Part shown: one piece after another, positions 28,055-36,755 of the stretch
Layout of the letters: every line of letters starts with the position of its first letter
How positions within the stretch are numbered: position 1 is the stretch's first letter
From: Corynebacterium sp.
Lineage (GTDB): Bacteria; Actinomycetota; Actinomycetes; Mycobacteriales; Mycobacteriaceae
Direction: 5' to 3'
Assembly (NCBI RefSeq): GCF_030532715.1
Contig: NZ_JAUNKO010000002.1
Span: 1 to 64,000 of the forward strand
Length of the DNA: 64,000 bases
Program-made: the position numbers and the translations under genes
The notes under the pieces: model-generated
The model's input: only the letters and a program-made list of their open reading frames with translations
Database searches by the model: none
What the model was told of the DNA's origin: nothing

Positions 28055-29569
28055 CTAGATCAGGCGTGCGGGGAGTGCTTCATAGTGTCGGAAGCGTTGT
28101 TCCCGGCCAACCCGTAGGGGGTTGTTTTCGAGTTCCCACAGCGTGTAGTCGATGTGGGCGATAACGTTGTTGATAAAGGCGTTCGGGTGGGCCGCGGCGT
28201 CGCCAAGCTCGGAAATGAGGCCATCAACGATGCCCGCAGCGAGGAGTGCTGGGGCGCCCACGCCTTGCTCCTGCATCATGTCCGCGGCGTGTTCCGTGTT
28301 GTGGTACATGATGGCAGATGCGCCTTCCGGCGGCAGCGGGGATAGCCAGGCGTTTTCAGCGGCGAGCACGCGGTCGGACGGCAGCATGGCTAGCGCTCCA
28401 CCGCCACAGCCTTGGCCGAGGATGACGGAGACGGTGGGGACGTCAACGTCCACCAGCTCGCCGAGCGTGCGTGCGATTGAGCCGGCCATGCCTTGCTCTT
28501 CGGCGGCTTGGGAAAGCTCCGCGCCGGGGGTGTCGATGATGCTGATCAGCGGCAATTGCAGTTCGTGCGCAAGTTGAATGCCGCGTCGGGCGAAGCGCAG
28601 CGCCGCCGGCCCCAGCTCTGTGTCGGCGTGTGGCGGCTGGTGGTGGCGGTCCTGCCCGATCAACACCACTGGTCGGCTGCCGATTCGAGTGAGTGCCACC
28701 GTCACCGCGGGCGAGCGTCGCCCCTCACCGGTACCGGATAGTTCGATCCAATGTTTGGCCAGCGCCGCCTGAAGGTTTCGCACGCCTGGTCGCTTGAGGT
28801 CGCGGGTGCGCTCGATGGCTTCCCACGTGGGGTTGTCTGCCTCCCCGCTTGTCGACGCCGCGACTTCCGCAGGTTGCGCAGGCTCGCCGGGTTCGTCGCT
28901 GGGGAGCAGGACGTCAATAATCTTCAAGACTGCTTCGCGGAGTTGGGTGGGGGAGATGACACCGTCGATAACCCCATGTCGCGCGAGGTTTTCGCCGGTT
29001 TGCACACCATCGGGCATGGGGGTTCCGGTGGTGAGCTCCACCACGCGAGGACCCAGAAAGCCCAGCAATGCGTCTGGTTCCGCAAAGGTGAAATGCCCGG
29101 CGGACCCCCAGGACGCCAGCACGCCGCCTGTGGTGGGGTTTCGCAGATACACCAGGAACGGCAGGTGCGCATCCTTGTGCCGATACACGGCTGTGGTGAT
29201 AGAGACCATGAGTGCGAATGCGGGGGTGCCTTCTTGCATGCGGGTCCCGCCCGACGAAGGCGAAATCAGCAGTGGTAATCCCGCCTCGGTGGCGCGGTGA
29301 ATCCCCGCGATAATCCGGCGGGCGGTGGCCGCGCCGATGGAACCGCCAAGGAAGGAAAATTCGCTGAGCACAAAGGCCACGCGGGTGCCGCCCACGGTAC
29401 CTTCCCCGGTGATCACGGCCTCGTCCACCCCGCTTTTCTCCCGTGCACGAGCCAGCGCTGCGCGGTAGTTTTCGGAAATATTTCCGTATTCCGGTGGGGT
29501 GTCCCAACTTATGAATGAATCTGCGTCGAGAACTTGGGTTATGAGATCGTGAGCGCCGGTACGTGTCAT
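28055..29569 (-). CDS. accDA: Acetyl-CoA carboxylase carboxyltransferase, fused beta-alpha subunits
   Basis: A 504-residue biotin-dependent carboxyltransferase made of an N-terminal AccD-like and a C-terminal AccA-like crotonase-fold half. Visible motifs are LLISPSSGGTRMQEGTPAF near 101 and PTTGGVLASWGSAG near 145. In the second half they are ISIIDTPGAELSQAAEEQGMAGSIARTL near 350 and GQGCGGGALAMLPSDRVLAAENAWLSPLPPEGAS near 391. The N-terminal zinc finger of E. coli AccD is missing. The ATG at 29569 follows TAGATT by 6 bases, so the mRNA is probably leaderless. The equivalent M. tuberculosis gene, accD3 (Rv0904c), is also divergent from echA6. Confidence 0.9.
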   Translation of the reverse strand: MTRTGAHDLITQVLDADSFISWDTPPEYGNISENYRAALARAREKSGVDEAVITGEGTVGGTRVAFVLSEFSFLGGSIGAATARRIIAGIHRATEAGLPLLISPSSGGTRMQEGTPAFALMVSITTAVYRHKDAHLPFLVYLRNPTTGGVLASWGSAGHFTFAEPDALLGFLGPRVVELTTGTPMPDGVQTGENLARHGVIDGVISPTQLREAVLKIIDVLLPSDEPGEPAQPAEVAASTSGEADNPTWEAIERTRDLKRPGVRNLQAALAKHWIELSGTGEGRRSPAVTVALTRIGSRPVVLIGQDRHHQPPHADTELGPAALRFARRGIQLAHELQLPLISIIDTPGAELSQAAEEQGMAGSIARTLGELVDVDVPTVSVILGQGCGGGALAMLPSDRVLAAENAWLSPLPPEGASAIMYHNTEHAADMMQEQGVGAPALLAAGIVDGLISELGDAAAHPNAFINNVIAHIDYTLWELENNPLRVGREQRFRHYEALPARLI

Positions 29570-29575
29570 ATTCAA

Positions 29576-29581
29576 AATCTA
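29576..29581 (-). promoter_or_regulatory. -10 element of accDA (leaderless)
   Basis: TAGATT on the minus strand ends 6 bases before the accDA ATG at 29569. There is no ribosome binding site between them. Confidence 0.55.
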
Positions 29582-29647
29582 ACGCGTGCGAGATTGTGAC
29601 ACAGGAAGCTATCGCTCTTTGGGGGTGATGCGTGTTTAATGGGGGCC

Positions 29648-30475
29648 ATGAATATTCCTTCAGTCACGCTCAATGACGGCACGGAAATGCCGCAATTGGG
29701 TTTTGGTACCTACAAGCTTGAGGAGGAGCAGGCGTACACTTCGGTGCGTCGAGCTATCGAAGTGGGCTACCGCCACATCGACACCGCCGCGATCTACGGC
29801 AATGAAGAAGAGGTGGGTCGCGCCGTGCGCGACGCCGTTGCTGCTGGTGATACCACCCGGGATGAGTTGTTTATTACCACCAAATTGTGGAATAACCAGC
29901 AGCACGAGCCGGGGGTAGCGTTCCAGCAATCCTTGCGGCGGCTCGGCCTCGATTACATCGACCTGTATTTGGTGCACTGGCCGTGCCCGAAGCAGGACCA
30001 ATTTGTCGCCGCCTTCGAGGGCGTGGCGCGCATTCAAGGGTTGGGCACCGTGCAGTCCATCGGTGTGTGCAATTTCTACCCGGAAGTATTGCATCGCATT
30101 ATTACGGAAACCGGTGTGGTACCGGCGGTGAACCAAATCGAACTACACCCGGGTTTCCCGCAGGTTGAGTTGCGCGAGCTACACCAAGAATTGGGGGTGG
30201 TCACACAATCGTGGTCGCCGTTAGGCCAAGGGCAGTTGGTCACCGAACCTCGCATTGTGGAGATTGCGGCGACGCATCAACGGACCCCGGCGCAGGTGAT
30301 CCTGCGGTGGCACCTCCAATTGGGGTTGGTGCCGTTGCCGAAGTCCGCCACGGATGCACGCATCCTGGAAAACTTACAAGTGTTCGATTTCCACTTGGGT
30401 GAGGACGAAATGGCCGCCCTCAACGCCCTTGATTCTGGCCGCATCGGCCCCGACCCGCTGGAGTTCCCCGCATGA
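29648..30475 (+). CDS. Aldo/keto reductase
   Basis: An NADPH-dependent oxidoreductase of about 275 residues with a TIM-barrel fold. The catalytic tetrad is visible: Asp and Tyr in DTAAIYGNEEEVG near 45-50, Lys in ITTKLWN near 78 and His in LVHWP near 112. The cofactor-binding LPKSATDARILENL lies near 233. It belongs to the 2,5-diketogluconate reductase-like group. I prefer the ATG at 29648 (MNIPSVTLNDG), but an in-frame ATG three codons upstream at 29639 is also possible. The stop overlaps the next gene by 4 nt. The substrate is unknown. Confidence 0.9.
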   Translation: MNIPSVTLNDGTEMPQLGFGTYKLEEEQAYTSVRRAIEVGYRHIDTAAIYGNEEEVGRAVRDAVAAGDTTRDELFITTKLWNNQQHEPGVAFQQSLRRLGLDYIDLYLVHWPCPKQDQFVAAFEGVARIQGLGTVQSIGVCNFYPEVLHRIITETGVVPAVNQIELHPGFPQVELRELHQELGVVTQSWSPLGQGQLVTEPRIVEIAATHQRTPAQVILRWHLQLGLVPLPKSATDARILENLQVFDFHLGEDEMAALNALDSGRIGPDPLEFPA

Positions 30476-31203
30476 TCGTCCTTGAGCCAGATGGCTACGT
30501 TCTCAGCATTACGTTTGACCGTGACCCGCAGCGCAATTCGTTGACCGCGCAGGTGTGTACTGAGGTGGCAAACGCGATTGATGCGGTGGATTTCCCGGGT
30601 ACCCGCGCGGTATTGATCCGGGGGCGGGGCAAGGCGTTTTGCGCGGGCGCTGATTTAAAGGGTGGGGTGTATGGCGATGATTTCCATGGGGCGTTGCACC
30701 GTATGCTGCGCAGCATCTTGGATTGCCCGGTGCCGGTGATTGCCGACGTCCAGGGGCCCGCCGTCGGCGCCGGAACTCAGCTCGCTCTGGCATGCGATTT
30801 ACGCGTGGTTGGCGACGCCGGCTGGTTCCGAGTTCCGCCCGCCGAATTGGGATTTGCGCTGGACAATTGGACGATCCGCCGCGCGGTGTCCATGCTTGGC
30901 GGTTCGGTGGCGCGTTCGGTGTTGTTGGCGGCAGAAACTGTGGACGCAGACCTCGCCGAAGCGGTGGGTTTTGCCAACGCCCGCGGCGACGCGGATGACG
31001 CTTTGGCCTACGCGCAACGCATCGCCGGTTTTGCACCTTTGGCCCTGCGGCAGCTCAAGGGCGTGCTCAACGATGAAGGCTTTGGGTTTGCGTTGCGGCC
31101 GATTCAGCAGGAGCTTTACGAGCGTTGTTGGTCGAGTGCCGACGCCGCGGAGGCGCGGTCCGCCCGGGCGGAAAAGCGTGCCCCGGTGTTTAAGGGACAG
31201 TAG
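30472..31203 (+). CDS. echA6: EchA6-like crotonase-fold protein lacking catalytic glutamates
   Basis: A 243-residue enoyl-CoA-hydratase-fold protein. The CoA site and oxyanion hole are kept (AFCAGADLKG near 57 and QGPAVGAGTQLALACDLRVV near 95). The first catalytic Glu position of true hydratases (GxxELA) is Gln here, and the second falls in VPPAELGFALDNWTIRR, where the expected Glu is Pro. The same DNW-IRR segment and Gln are characteristic of M. tuberculosis EchA6, a non-catalytic fatty acyl-CoA carrier, as I recall its sequence. It is coupled to the aldo/keto reductase by a 4-nt overlap. A shuttle role in acyl-CoA handling is inferred. Confidence 0.85.
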   Translation: MIVLEPDGYVLSITFDRDPQRNSLTAQVCTEVANAIDAVDFPGTRAVLIRGRGKAFCAGADLKGGVYGDDFHGALHRMLRSILDCPVPVIADVQGPAVGAGTQLALACDLRVVGDAGWFRVPPAELGFALDNWTIRRAVSMLGGSVARSVLLAAETVDADLAEAVGFANARGDADDALAYAQRIAGFAPLALRQLKGVLNDEGFGFALRPIQQELYERCWSSADAAEARSARAEKRAPVFKGQ

Positions 31204-31240
31204 CCAGCCGAGGGTTTCCGGCGTGTGCGAAATGTCTCGC

Positions 31241-31246
31241 TAAAAT
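31241..31246 (+). promoter_or_regulatory. Possible -10 element of ctpE
   Basis: TAAAAT ends 8 bases before the ATG at 31255. It may give a leaderless transcript separate from the aldo/keto reductase-echA6 pair. Confidence 0.4.
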
Positions 31247-31254
31247 CGACAGGC

Positions 31255-33534
31255 ATGACGTACACCCCACCTTCGGGCCTGACCCGTGACGAGGTTGCTC
31301 AGCGAGTCCAGGCGGGTCTGGTGAATCGGCAGTCGCGCCGAACGGGTCGCAGCGTTGGAACCATTATTCGAACCAACGTTTTGACTCGGATCAATGCGAT
31401 TCTGGGGGTGCTGCTGTTGATCGTGTTGGCGTTGGGGTCGTGGATTAACAGTGCATTTGGCACGCTGATCATTGCCAATTCGGCGATCGGGATTATTCAG
31501 GAGTTGCGGGCGAAACGCACCTTGGACAAGCTCACCATCTTAGGGGAGTCGCTGCCAACGGTGATCCGCGACGGGCGCAAGGAGGAAATTCTCCGCGACC
31601 AGCTAGTGCTGGATGACTTGATCGAACTTGGGGTGGGTGACCAATTGGTGGTCGATGGCGAGGTGCGCTCAGCGGATGGGTTGATGGTGGACGAGTCCAT
31701 GCTGACCGGCGAATCCGAGCCCGTGCCCAAGGCTGTGGGCGACACGGTATGGTCGGGTTCGTTTGTAGCTGCGGGTACCGCCACCTACCAGGCGACGGCC
31801 ATTAGCGAGGATGCGTATGCGGCGAAACTTGTTGCGGAGGCGGGGAAGTTCCAACTCACGGATTCGCAACTACAGGCGGGCATTAACTCGATCCTGCGAT
31901 TGATTACCTGGCTGCTGATTCCCACGGGGCTGCTCACCGTGTGGACCCAGCTGACTCGCACGGGGGAACCGTTACGGGAGTCCATTCTTGCGATGGTTGC
32001 GGCGCTGGTGCCCATGCTTCCCGAAGGCCTCGTGCTGATGACCTCTATTGCGTTCGGGGTCGGCGTGGTGCGGTTGGGGCGTAGAAAAGCGCTGGTGAAC
32101 GAGCTTCCAGCGATTGAGGGTTTGGCGCGCGTGGACGTGGTGTGCGTGGACAAAACCGGCACCTTGACGGAAAACCGCATGGAGCTCGCGGAGGTGCGAC
32201 CGTTGGGCAAGGCGCCAGTGGAACGCATCCTTGCCTCGTTTGTTTCGGTGGAAAACCGGCCGAATGACACGCTGCAGGCGATTGCCACCATTGACGTAGA
32301 ACCGTTCGAAGTGATTAGCTTCGAGGCGTTTAGCTCCGCAAAGAAGTTCGCCTCCGTCAACTTGGGGGAGCACGGCAAATGGTTCCTTGGCGCGCCGGAC
32401 GTATTGGTGAGCAAACCGGCCGCGCGCCCCGCCGAAGAGCTTGCCGCCCAAGGCTTGCGCGTGCTTATGCTTTGCGACGCCGCGCGCACCCCCGAAGCCC
32501 TCGTCATATTGCGGCAGAAGATTCGAGATGATGCGCTGGAAACCCTGGAGTTTTTCCGCGCTGAGCACGTTGAGCTGAAGGTGATTTCGGGGGATAACGC
32601 GGCGTCGGTAGGCGCGGTGGCGCGCGAGCTGGGGTTGACGGGATCGGTGATTGACGCCCGTGAGTTACCCGCGGAGCCGGACGAGTTTCGGCGCGCTATT
32701 GAAGAGCACACGGTGTTTGGGCGGGTCACCCCAGAGCAGAAGCGCGAAATGGTGAAGGCGCTGCAACGCAATGGGCACACAGTGGCGATGACCGGTGACG
32801 GCGTCAACGATGTGCTCGCGCTGAAAGACGCCAACATTGGTATATCCATGGGCAGTGGTTCGCCGGCGACGCGGTCGGTGGCGCAAGTGGTGGTGCTTGA
32901 TAATCGTTTTGCCACGCTGCCGCATGTGGTGGCGGAAGGCCGCCGCGTGATCGGAAACATTGAGCGCGTGGCAAACCTATTCCTTACTAAAACTGTGTAT
33001 TCGGTTGTGATGGCGCTGATTTTCGCGGTGGTCGGAATTAAATTTCCGTTCCAAGCTATTCACGTCACTGTTACTGCTTGGTTCACTATTGGAATTCCCG
33101 CTTTCATCCTTTCATTGGCCCCTAACTATGAACGAGCTCGCCCGCATTTCGTGCTCCGCGTGTTGCGTTTTGCAATACCTTCCGGGTTGACGATCGGATT
33201 GTTATCCGCTGCTATGTGGCTGTGGCACTATCCCGGTGCGGCGGCGCCCGAAGCTTTGAAAACCCAGGCCGGTACGGCGGTGCTGTTGGCGCTGCTCGTC
33301 ATGGCGTTGTGGGTGCTGGGGATCGTGGCGCGCCCTTATACATGGTGGAAAATCGTGCTGCTGACCGTATCGGTAGGGTTTTACGTGGTGCTGTTTTCTT
33401 CTAGCTGGTTGGCGCAGTTTTTCTTATTGGATCCCAGCAATTACGAGCTGCTGCTGCGAGGGCTGATCGTGGGGCTCTGTGGGGCGTCTGTGATTGAGTT
33501 GTGGTGGCGTCTGAGCAATGCGAAGCGGCGCTAA
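31255..33534 (+). CDS. ctpE: P-type ATPase, CtpE-like (calcium uptake)
   Basis: A cation-transporting P-type ATPase of about 759 residues. It has the actuator TGES motif ([10 protein letters not shown]) near 153, [17 protein letters not shown] in the ion-binding M4 helix near 256, and the phosphorylation site [12 protein letters not shown] near 299. The hinge [15 protein letters not shown] is near 510, and six C-terminal membrane helices follow. The M4 PEGL and overall form match mycobacterial CtpE, which imports Ca2+ and sits near echA6 in M. tuberculosis. The ATG at 31255 fits the mature N-terminus, and an upstream ATG at 31225 adds no conserved residues. No N-terminal heavy-metal domain is present, arguing against Cu or Zn. 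Confidence 0.93.
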   Translation: MTYTPPSGLTRDEVAQRVQAGLVNRQSRRTGRSVGTIIRTNVLTRINAILGVLLLIVLALGSWINSAFGTLIIANSAIGIIQELRAKRTLDKLTILGESLPTVIRDGRKEEILRDQLVLDDLIELGVGDQLVVDGEVRSADGLMVDESMLTGESEPVPKAVGDTVWSGSFVAAGTATYQATAISEDAYAAKLVAEAGKFQLTDSQLQAGINSILRLITWLLIPTGLLTVWTQLTRTGEPLRESILAMVAALVPMLPEGLVLMTSIAFGVGVVRLGRRKALVNELPAIEGLARVDVVCVDKTGTLTENRMELAEVRPLGKAPVERILASFVSVENRPNDTLQAIATIDVEPFEVISFEAFSSAKKFASVNLGEHGKWFLGAPDVLVSKPAARPAEELAAQGLRVLMLCDAARTPEALVILRQKIRDDALETLEFFRAEHVELKVISGDNAASVGAVARELGLTGSVIDARELPAEPDEFRRAIEEHTVFGRVTPEQKREMVKALQRNGHTVAMTGDGVNDVLALKDANIGISMGSGSPATRSVAQVVVLDNRFATLPHVVAEGRRVIGNIERVANLFLTKTVYSVVMALIFAVVGIKFPFQAIHVTVTAWFTIGIPAFILSLAPNYERARPHFVLRVLRFAIPSGLTIGLLSAAMWLWHYPGAAAPEALKTQAGTAVLLALLVMALWVLGIVARPYTWWKIVLLTVSVGFYVVLFSSSWLAQFFLLDPSNYELLLRGLIVGLCGASVIELWWRLSNAKRR

Positions 33535-33898
33535 GGGTGGGGTTCGTTTTCCCGCGAGGAGGGAGTGATTGCGCACGTCGCATCTTGTTGAGCTCCACTA
33601 ATAAGTGCGTGAACTATGCCACAGTGTGATTCGCAACCTTTGCAGGTGTGAAGATTGTGTGGCTTCGGGGGTAAATTAGCGAATTCTTTACATGCTGGTA
33701 GTCGAGATTTCGGGGGTGGTCAAATGCGTCGAATTGGTCAGACGTTCTCGTTTCACTTCCATATTGCAATGTGAGCTGGGTAACTTGGCCTCATCAACGA
33801 ATGCAGTAACGAATTCGGCGTGCCACTGTGCAGTTGCAATTTGTTACACGCATTCATTCATCGTTTGACAACCACGCAGAAAGCGAGGCGATTCACCA
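33535..33898. other. Promoter region of the second DUF485-symporter operon
   Basis: These 364 bases are A+T-rich compared with the flanks and contain no gene. They carry the shared 12-nt element at 33629-33640 and TTTGCAGG at 33639-33646, and several TGTGA half-sites without a good partner (33625, 33646, 33769). A weak ribosome site, GAGGCG, lies before the GTG start at 33899. No clear terminator for ctpE was recognised. Confidence 0.5.
33629..33640 (+). promoter_or_regulatory. 12-nt element shared with the first symporter cassette
   Basis: ATTCGCAACCTT, identical to the minus-strand sequence at 9055-9066 upstream of the paralogous operon. It is followed by TGCAGG, similar to the TTGCAA tract at the other site. 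It is a probable operator kept in both copies. Confidence 0.45.
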
Positions 33899-34243
33899 GT
33901 GAGCGCCAATCCTCAGGCACACGCCGGGCGCCGTGAACCCACCGCGGCCGAATTCCGTGCCATGCAGGAGGCCCCCGAATTCATCGATTTGAAACGGACG
34001 TTCCGGTCCTTTACATTCCCGATGAGCGCGGCCTTCTTCGTGTGGTACATCGCATACGTGCTAATGGCAACCTACATGCCCAACATGATGGGGCAGGTGG
34101 TGTTCGGATCCATTAACGTTGGCATCCTGCTAGGCCTAGCCCAATTTGTCACCACCTTCGTAATTACCTGGTGGTATATCAAGTTCGCCAACAAGCAGAT
34201 TGAGCCTCGCGCCGCTGCCATCCGTGCTGAGATGGAAGGTTAG
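33899..34243 (+). CDS. DUF485 membrane protein, symporter partner (copy 2)
   Basis: A 114-residue, two-helix inner-membrane protein with the DUF485 motif LKRTFRSFTFPMSAAFFVWYI near residue 30-50. It is clearly paralogous to the protein at 8546-8887, with similar sequence along its whole length. The start is GTG. The stop is 3 bases from the symporter ATG. In C. glutamicum a gene of this kind immediately precedes mctC. It probably assists membrane insertion or activity of the transporter, but no direct function is known. Confidence 0.9.
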   Translation: MSANPQAHAGRREPTAAEFRAMQEAPEFIDLKRTFRSFTFPMSAAFFVWYIAYVLMATYMPNMMGQVVFGSINVGILLGLAQFVTTFVITWWYIKFANKQIEPRAAAIRAEMEG

Positions 34244-34246
34244 TCA

Positions 34247-35893
34247 ATGCCACAGACAGTTGTACTTGCCCAGGAAGCTACCGCGGGCAACCCGATCCTC
34301 AACATCGCCGTGTTTGTCGCGTTCATCGTGGTTACCATGGCGATTGTGATGCGGGTGGGTAAATCCACCTCCGATGCCTCCGACTTCTACACCGGTGGCG
34401 CATCCTTCTCCGGCACCCAAAACGGCCTGGCCATCGCGGGTGACTACCTTTCTGCCGCGTCCTTCCTCGGTATTGTCGGCGCCGTCGCCCTGTCCGGTTA
34501 CGACGGCTTCCTTTATTCCATCGGCTTCTTCGTCGCGTGGCTGGTCGCCCTGCTGCTCGTTGCGGAACCGCTGCGAAACACCGGTCGCTTCACCATGGCG
34601 GACGTGCTTTCGTTCCGGCTCCGGCAGAAGCCGGTTCGCCTCGCGGCGGCGTTTGGTACCCTCGCCGTGTCCCTGTTCTACCTCATCGCACAAATGGCTG
34701 GTGCGGGTTCCTTGGTGTCGGTGTTGTTGGACATTCACGACGCCAGCACCCAAGCCATCGTCGTGGCCGTGGTCGGCGTCATTATGATCCTGTACGTGTT
34801 GCTCGGCGGCATGAAGGGCACCACCTATGTGCAGATGATTAAGGCCGTGCTGCTCGTCGGCGGCGTGGGCATCATGACCCTGATGATCCTGTGGTTCGTT
34901 AAGGGCAGCTTCTCTGAGCTGCTGGAGCAGGCCGTCGCTATGCACGGTAGTTCCGAAAATCTGCAAAAGGCGGGGTACGACGCCCGCGCCATCCTTGAGC
35001 CGGGCCTGAAGTACGGCAAGAACGCAACTACCCGCCTTGACTTCATCTCCTTGGGTCTCGCCTTGGTGCTGGGTACCGCTGGCCTGCCGCACGTGCTGAT
35101 GCGCTTCTACACCGTGCCAACGGCGAAGGAAGCTCGCAAGTCCGTGACCTGGGCCATCATCCTTATCGGCGCGTTCTACCTCATGACTCTGGTGCTGGGC
35201 TACGCTGCCGCCGCCTTCGTGGGGCCCGACCGTATCCTGGCAGCCCCCGGTGGTGCGAACGCTGCGGCTCCGCTGCTGGCGTTGGAGCTGGGTGGCTCGA
35301 TCTTCATGGCGATTATCTCCGCTGTGGCCTTCGCTACGGTGCTCGCCGTGGTCGCCGGCCTAGCGATCACCGCCTCTGCTTCCGTGGCGCACGACATCTA
35401 CCACTCCATCATCCGCAGTGGCCAGTCCACGGAAGAGGAGCAGGTCCGCGTGTCCCGCATCACCGTGGTTGTCATCGGCGTGATTGCCATCGTGCTGGGT
35501 ATTTTGGCCATGGGCCAAAACGTGGCCTTCCTGGTTGCTCTCGCGTTCGCTATCGCGGCGTCGGCAAACCTGCCAACCATCCTGTTCTCCCTGTACTGGA
35601 AGAAGTTCAACACCACCGGTGCGGTGGCAGCTATGTACACCGGCCTGATTGTGGCGCTGACCCTGATCGTGTTCTCCCCGGCAGTTTCGGGTGCTCCGAA
35701 CTCGATGTTCCCCAGCATGGACTTCGCACTGTTCCCGCTGTCGAACCCGGGCATCGTATCAATCCCGGCGGCCTTCCTCGCGGGCATCATTGGTACTTTT
35801 GTTGGCAAGCCAGATAATTTGGATGACCTCCAAGCGGAAATGGAAGTTCGTTCCTTGACTGGCGTCGGCGTCGAAGCACCAGTCGATCACTAG
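34247..35893 (+). CDS. mctC: Monocarboxylate:cation symporter (MctC-like, copy 2)
   Basis: A solute:sodium symporter of 548 residues and about 13 helices. It shares long identical stretches with copy 1 (DFYTGGASF, GTAGLPHVLMRFYTVPTA, NLPTILFSLYWKKFNTTGA and EMEVRSLTGVGVE). C. glutamicum MctC takes up pyruvate, acetate and propionate. The position downstream of the accDA/echA6/ctpE group near gltA matches the mctC locus, so I assign the name to this copy. GGAAGG precedes the ATG. Genomes with both copies may separate substrates or affinity, which is an inference. Confidence 0.92.
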   Translation: MPQTVVLAQEATAGNPILNIAVFVAFIVVTMAIVMRVGKSTSDASDFYTGGASFSGTQNGLAIAGDYLSAASFLGIVGAVALSGYDGFLYSIGFFVAWLVALLLVAEPLRNTGRFTMADVLSFRLRQKPVRLAAAFGTLAVSLFYLIAQMAGAGSLVSVLLDIHDASTQAIVVAVVGVIMILYVLLGGMKGTTYVQMIKAVLLVGGVGIMTLMILWFVKGSFSELLEQAVAMHGSSENLQKAGYDARAILEPGLKYGKNATTRLDFISLGLALVLGTAGLPHVLMRFYTVPTAKEARKSVTWAIILIGAFYLMTLVLGYAAAAFVGPDRILAAPGGANAAAPLLALELGGSIFMAIISAVAFATVLAVVAGLAITASASVAHDIYHSIIRSGQSTEEEQVRVSRITVVVIGVIAIVLGILAMGQNVAFLVALAFAIAASANLPTILFSLYWKKFNTTGAVAAMYTGLIVALTLIVFSPAVSGAPNSMFPSMDFALFPLSNPGIVSIPAAFLAGIIGTFVGKPDNLDDLQAEMEVRSLTGVGVEAPVDH

Positions 35894-35962
35894 AGCGAAA
35901 CAATTCTTACCCTATTTTTGGGAGCTCCACCCCTTTGCTGCACGTGCCGCAGGGGCTGGGGC

Positions 35963-35968
35963 TATTAT
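35963..35968 (+). promoter_or_regulatory. -10 element of the secreted hydrolase gene (leaderless)
   Basis: TATTAT ends 7 bases (all T except the last C) before the ATG at 35976. No ribosome site is present. Confidence 0.55.
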
Positions 35969-35975
35969 TTTTTTC

Positions 35976-36755
35976 ATGAATTCACGAGCTGTGATGGCGG
36001 CCCCGGTGGTTGTCGCATTGGTAGCCTTCCTGTCCTTGCCGGTTGCTGCCATGTACGGAGGGGGTCAGCACTCTCAAGAGGAGGCGCGACTGAGCAGTGA
36101 TGGGTTTTCTCAGGGGGCGTCAGACTTCTTTGCGGAAGGTGATGTGGATACCTTTGTGGAGAACCCCACTGGTTCTCAGGTGACTATTTTGCGCATGGAC
36201 GACGGTTTTCACACCGGCACGGCGACGGAGCGCTTCGCCCGACCAGCGCTGAGTCTCATTAAGTTGTACATCGCCGAATATGTGTTGGAACACGGTGAAT
36301 TGAAGGATCGCGCCGATGCGTTGGAAATGATCCGCAGCTCAAACGATGAAATCGCCGAAAAAATGTTTGAGAAGTATCCTGATTGCATAGATATTGTTGC
36401 CAAGGAATACGGGTTAGCTTCTACACGGTCCCGGGATACTTGGGGGTATAGTGTCACTTCCACCTATGACGTGGTCTCCTTCGTTTCGCAAAAGCTTCGA
36501 AAAAATCGCAATGATCCCATTCTGCGGGCCATGAAGGAATCCGATGAGGTTGCTGCGGACGGATATGAGCAAAACTTTGGTACCTCGACGTTGCCAGGCG
36601 TGATTGGTACGAAGTGGGGTTGGTCGAACGACCTCACCCTGCATTCGTCGGTGTCGTACGGCGAGAATTTTGTGGTGGCGGTGGCCGTGTCGGGCACCGC
36701 GGAAGACCTTACGGACTTGGTGGAACTTCAAGTCGTTGGTCTCATGGAGGAATAA
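35976..36755 (+). CDS. Secreted beta-lactamase/penicillin-binding-like serine hydrolase
   Basis: A 259-residue exported protein with an N-terminal hydrophobic signal (VMAAPVVVALVAFLSLPVAAM). The mature part has a class-A beta-lactamase-like layout. SLIK near residue 93 fits the S-x-x-K nucleophile motif, SSN near 116 resembles the S-D-N motif, and TKWGW near 212 matches K-x-G. The class-A Omega-loop Glu is not evident, so penicillin hydrolysis is doubtful, and a wall-peptide hydrolase or binder is as likely. The stop codon shares a base with the antiporter start (TAATG). The mRNA is probably leaderless. Confidence 0.75.
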   Translation: MNSRAVMAAPVVVALVAFLSLPVAAMYGGGQHSQEEARLSSDGFSQGASDFFAEGDVDTFVENPTGSQVTILRMDDGFHTGTATERFARPALSLIKLYIAEYVLEHGELKDRADALEMIRSSNDEIAEKMFEKYPDCIDIVAKEYGLASTRSRDTWGYSVTSTYDVVSFVSQKLRKNRNDPILRAMKESDEVAADGYEQNFGTSTLPGVIGTKWGWSNDLTLHSSVSYGENFVVAVAVSGTAEDLTDLVELQVVGLMEE

